Shown here piece by piece: positions 62,259 to 64,000 of a stretch of DNA of 64,000 nt. The DNA is from Anaeromicropila populeti (lineage in GTDB: Bacteria > Bacillota > Clostridia > Lachnospirales > Lachnospiraceae). Each line of letters begins with the position of its first letter. The first letter of the stretch is position 1. Both the position numbers and the translations under genes were made by a program. The stretch lies in contig NZ_FOYZ01000008.1 in NCBI RefSeq assembly GCF_900112775.1, positions 105,009-169,008 on the forward strand. Direction: 5' to 3'. The notes beneath the pieces are model-generated. The model did no database searches and was not told the DNA's origin. It saw only the letters and a program-made list of their open reading frames with translations.

Positions 62259-63380
62259 TTACCATATGAAAATTTCCTGACCATTTAATTTCCATATTGC
62301 TTCTATAAAAAAATAGTCGCCATATATAATAGAGAATTCATGGGTTTTATCATGGAATGCTGCTGTACACCTCTCAAGTATATTATCACTGTCCTCATCC
62401 CAATTACATCTGCTTTTTTCAAGTGTCTGAAGCATTTGTATTGCTGTTTTATAATAAATCTTCTTTTCCTCTAAAGAAACCATTTTTTGAAGCTCAAGTA
62501 AACCACAAGCAGCAATAGCTGATGCTGTAGAATCTTCTAAATTACAATCCTCTGGCTGGAAAAAATCTACTGGTACAAAACCACTTACAGGGATATGTGA
62601 AATAAAATAATCAGCCACCTTTTTGGCTGTATCAAGATAAGATTGCTTTTTTGTGTGTAAATAACTTAGTGCAAAACCATAAATTGCCCATGCCTGTCCT
62701 CTGGTCCATGAAGAACCCTCACAAAAGCCCTGTCCCCCATATGTCTTTACAAATTCTCCTGTCTCTGGATTAAATTCCACAATATGATGAGCAGAACCGT
62801 CCTGTTTTATAAAAAATTTTTCTGCCATATCTGCATGCATTACAGCAATCTGACGAAAACGCGGATCATTTATTTCTTCAGATGCCCAATATAAAAGTGG
62901 CAAATTCATCATACAATCAATGATTGCCAGTCCAGCGTTATTGCTATCTCCATAGTCATTCCATGCCCGTATAAAAGTTCCTGACAAATTAAACCTGCCA
63001 GCCAGATGATTAGCTGCCAAAAGTCCTCTATTACGGGATTTCTGGCTGCCTGTCAATCGATAATTGGCAACAGCAGTAGGAAGCCACTTAAATCCATTGT
63101 CATGATCCAGTCCTTGGGGCTCCATTAAATTTTGATCTAGTTTCTCCTCATTTTCTTCCGCTATTTGACGAAAAAGTTCATTCTTTGAAGCATGATACAA
63201 CTGCCACATGATACCTCCCCAGAATCCATTGGTCCACCAACAGATATTTGTTATGGATTGGTCATCAAATTTTCCCTCTACTGTAGTATACGGAATCTTA
63301 TCCTTATTTCGCTCTGCCACTATACTAACCTTTTTAATGATTTTTTCCGCAACTAGTTTTGCCCATTTTATTTCATCCAT
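62259..63380 (-). CDS. GH88-type unsaturated glucuronyl hydrolase
   Basis: 373 aa, GGAGG before the start. An alpha/alpha barrel with the two aspartates of the family: D94 in GLDHDNGF and D155 in AIIDCMM, the same 61-residue spacing as D88/D149 in the Bacillus enzyme. EGSSWTRGQAWAIYG is a further conserved stretch. It removes unsaturated uronic acids made by lyases. Cytosolic. First gene of a two-gene operon directly behind a deleted AraC regulator. Confidence 0.9.
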   Translation of the reverse strand: MDEIKWAKLVAEKIIKKVSIVAERNKDKIPYTTVEGKFDDQSITNICWWTNGFWGGIMWQLYHASKNELFRQIAEENEEKLDQNLMEPQGLDHDNGFKWLPTAVANYRLTGSQKSRNRGLLAANHLAGRFNLSGTFIRAWNDYGDSNNAGLAIIDCMMNLPLLYWASEEINDPRFRQIAVMHADMAEKFFIKQDGSAHHIVEFNPETGEFVKTYGGQGFCEGSSWTRGQAWAIYGFALSYLHTKKQSYLDTAKKVADYFISHIPVSGFVPVDFFQPEDCNLEDSTASAIAACGLLELQKMVSLEEKKIYYKTAIQMLQTLEKSRCNWDEDSDNILERCTAAFHDKTHEFSIIYGDYFFIEAIWKLNGQEIFIW

Positions 63381-63392
63381 CTTATTCCTCCA

Positions 63393-63720
63393 TCATCTTC
63401 TAGTTTCTGTGCCAGCTTTTTGAGCTGACATCTTTTCTCTAAATTCTCTGGGAGACAGCCCCTTATACTTTTTGAATTGTCTTGAAAAATGTATTTCATT
63501 TTTATATCCACAAATTTCTGCAATGGCTCCAATTGACATTACAGACTGCATCAAATAATACAAATGTTCCAGAAGGAGTCTGATATGATACTCCATTGAT
63601 AGCAAATGATGTTTCTGATTTAGTTACTAGTAACAGATAGTCATTACTACCTTTCTTCTGACTTATCATAAAGTTTTGTGGATGATGATTATTGCATCCT
63701 CCAATATTGACTTTAATCAT
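63393..63720 (-). pseudogene. AraC-family regulator with internal deletion
   Basis: The first about 57 codons from the ATG at 63720 are the start of an AraC cupin domain (NGVSYQTPSGTFVLFD). The sequence then joins, with a frame change near 63545-63555, to the last about 55 codons of an AraC HTH (SIGAIAEICGYKNEIHFSRQFKKYKGLSPREFREK) ending at 63393. Some 150-180 residues are missing. It would have controlled the GH88-DUF2264 operon it precedes. Confidence 0.88.
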
Positions 63721-63947
63721 GTTTCATTCTTTCCTGCTTTCCAAATAATGATTTGTGTTTATTTAAAAGTAAATCAAAAATATATACTTCATTTTATCAA
63801 AGTACTATCTTATACTCAATGATAAAACCTGTTAAAACTTATCTTATCCTGCTATTCAATTCTTTTCATTATTTCCTTTTAGTTCCTCGTTTATATTATT
63901 GAAAGAATGGTTATAATCATATTAATACAAAAAAGGTGTGATTCATT
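63721..63947. other. Intergenic region upstream of divergent genes
   Basis: AT-rich, no gene seen. It would hold the promoters of the AraC remnant (minus) and the FAD oxidoreductase (plus; TATAAT-like TTATAAT at about 63911). Confidence 0.4.
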
Positions 63948-64000
63948 ATGGCAAACGTAATTATTATAGGAAATGGTCCTGCTGGTATTTCAACGGCATT
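63948..64000 (+). CDS. NAD(P)/FAD-dependent oxidoreductase (partial, 5' end)
   Basis: The first 17 codons after AAAGGTG read MANVIIIGNGPAGISTA, the Rossmann-type GxGxxG dinucleotide fold that starts thioredoxin reductase-like and other pyridine-nucleotide-disulfide oxidoreductases. The rest lies outside the window, so the specific enzyme cannot be named. Confidence 0.8.
   Translation, partial: MANVIIIGNGPAGISTA

Overview
The window looks like chromosomal DNA from a low-GC, gut-type Gram-positive anaerobe, most likely a Lachnospiraceae or Clostridia member. Evidence seen: AT-rich sequence, GGAGG-type ribosome sites with ATG/GTG/TTG starts, lipobox lipoproteins, an agr-type quorum system, and Firmicutes-style DUF421/DUF4363, COG0523 and Wadjet genes. 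Most genes are on the minus strand. No rRNA, tRNA, CRISPR array, prophage or insertion sequence was recognised.

Layout. 1-10.6 kb: a carbon-acid catabolic region. It holds the first codons of an enzyme with a microcompartment (BMC) targeting helix, a class II aldolase-like protein with a C-terminal targeting helix, a BKACE (DUF849) enzyme, a FadR-type regulator, a TRAP transporter, an Asp/Glu-racemase-like protein, a DUF1537 sugar-acid kinase and a cupin. A 13-bp palindromic motif recurs before the racemase-TRAP and cupin-kinase operons. A decayed Septu-like defence pair (ptuA/ptuB) sits between them. 10.6-14 kb: a response regulator / ABC transporter / histidine kinase operon of the antimicrobial-peptide resistance type. 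14.2-22.3 kb: an agr locus (agrA, agrC, agrB and an agrD too short for ordinary ORF calling) continuing without a clear break into six genes: a HisRS-like protein, a metallo-beta-lactamase-fold protein, a HisC-like aminotransferase, two half-size permeases and a divergent TrpB. This looks like an AgrA-controlled small-molecule pathway and is the strongest candidate for an undescribed system.

22.4-34.4 kb: a COG0523 GTPase with a Zur-like palindrome, a surface lipoprotein, and a Wadjet anti-plasmid system (order D-A-B-C) behind a CPBP protease-like gene. 34.6-38.9 kb: an NhaC-type antiporter and an ars operon in which acr3 has lost its middle. 38.9-42.9 kb: a set of a zinc ribbon, an ABC ATPase, a metallochaperone-type GTPase and an apparently cytosolic binding protein, divergent from a Crp-family regulator and with no permease; this is a second unexplained system.

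43-64 kb: DUF421/DUF4363, an AraC/GH43 pair, carbonic anhydrase, purC behind an excised purE, secreted and cytosolic nucleoside-hydrolase-like proteins with a LacI regulator, YibE/F, a giant secreted PHP-domain protein, DUF2264 and GH88 enzymes behind an excised araC, and the start of an FAD oxidoreductase. At least three genes (acr3, purE, araC) keep both ends but have lost their centres, a recurrent deletion pattern in this genome.
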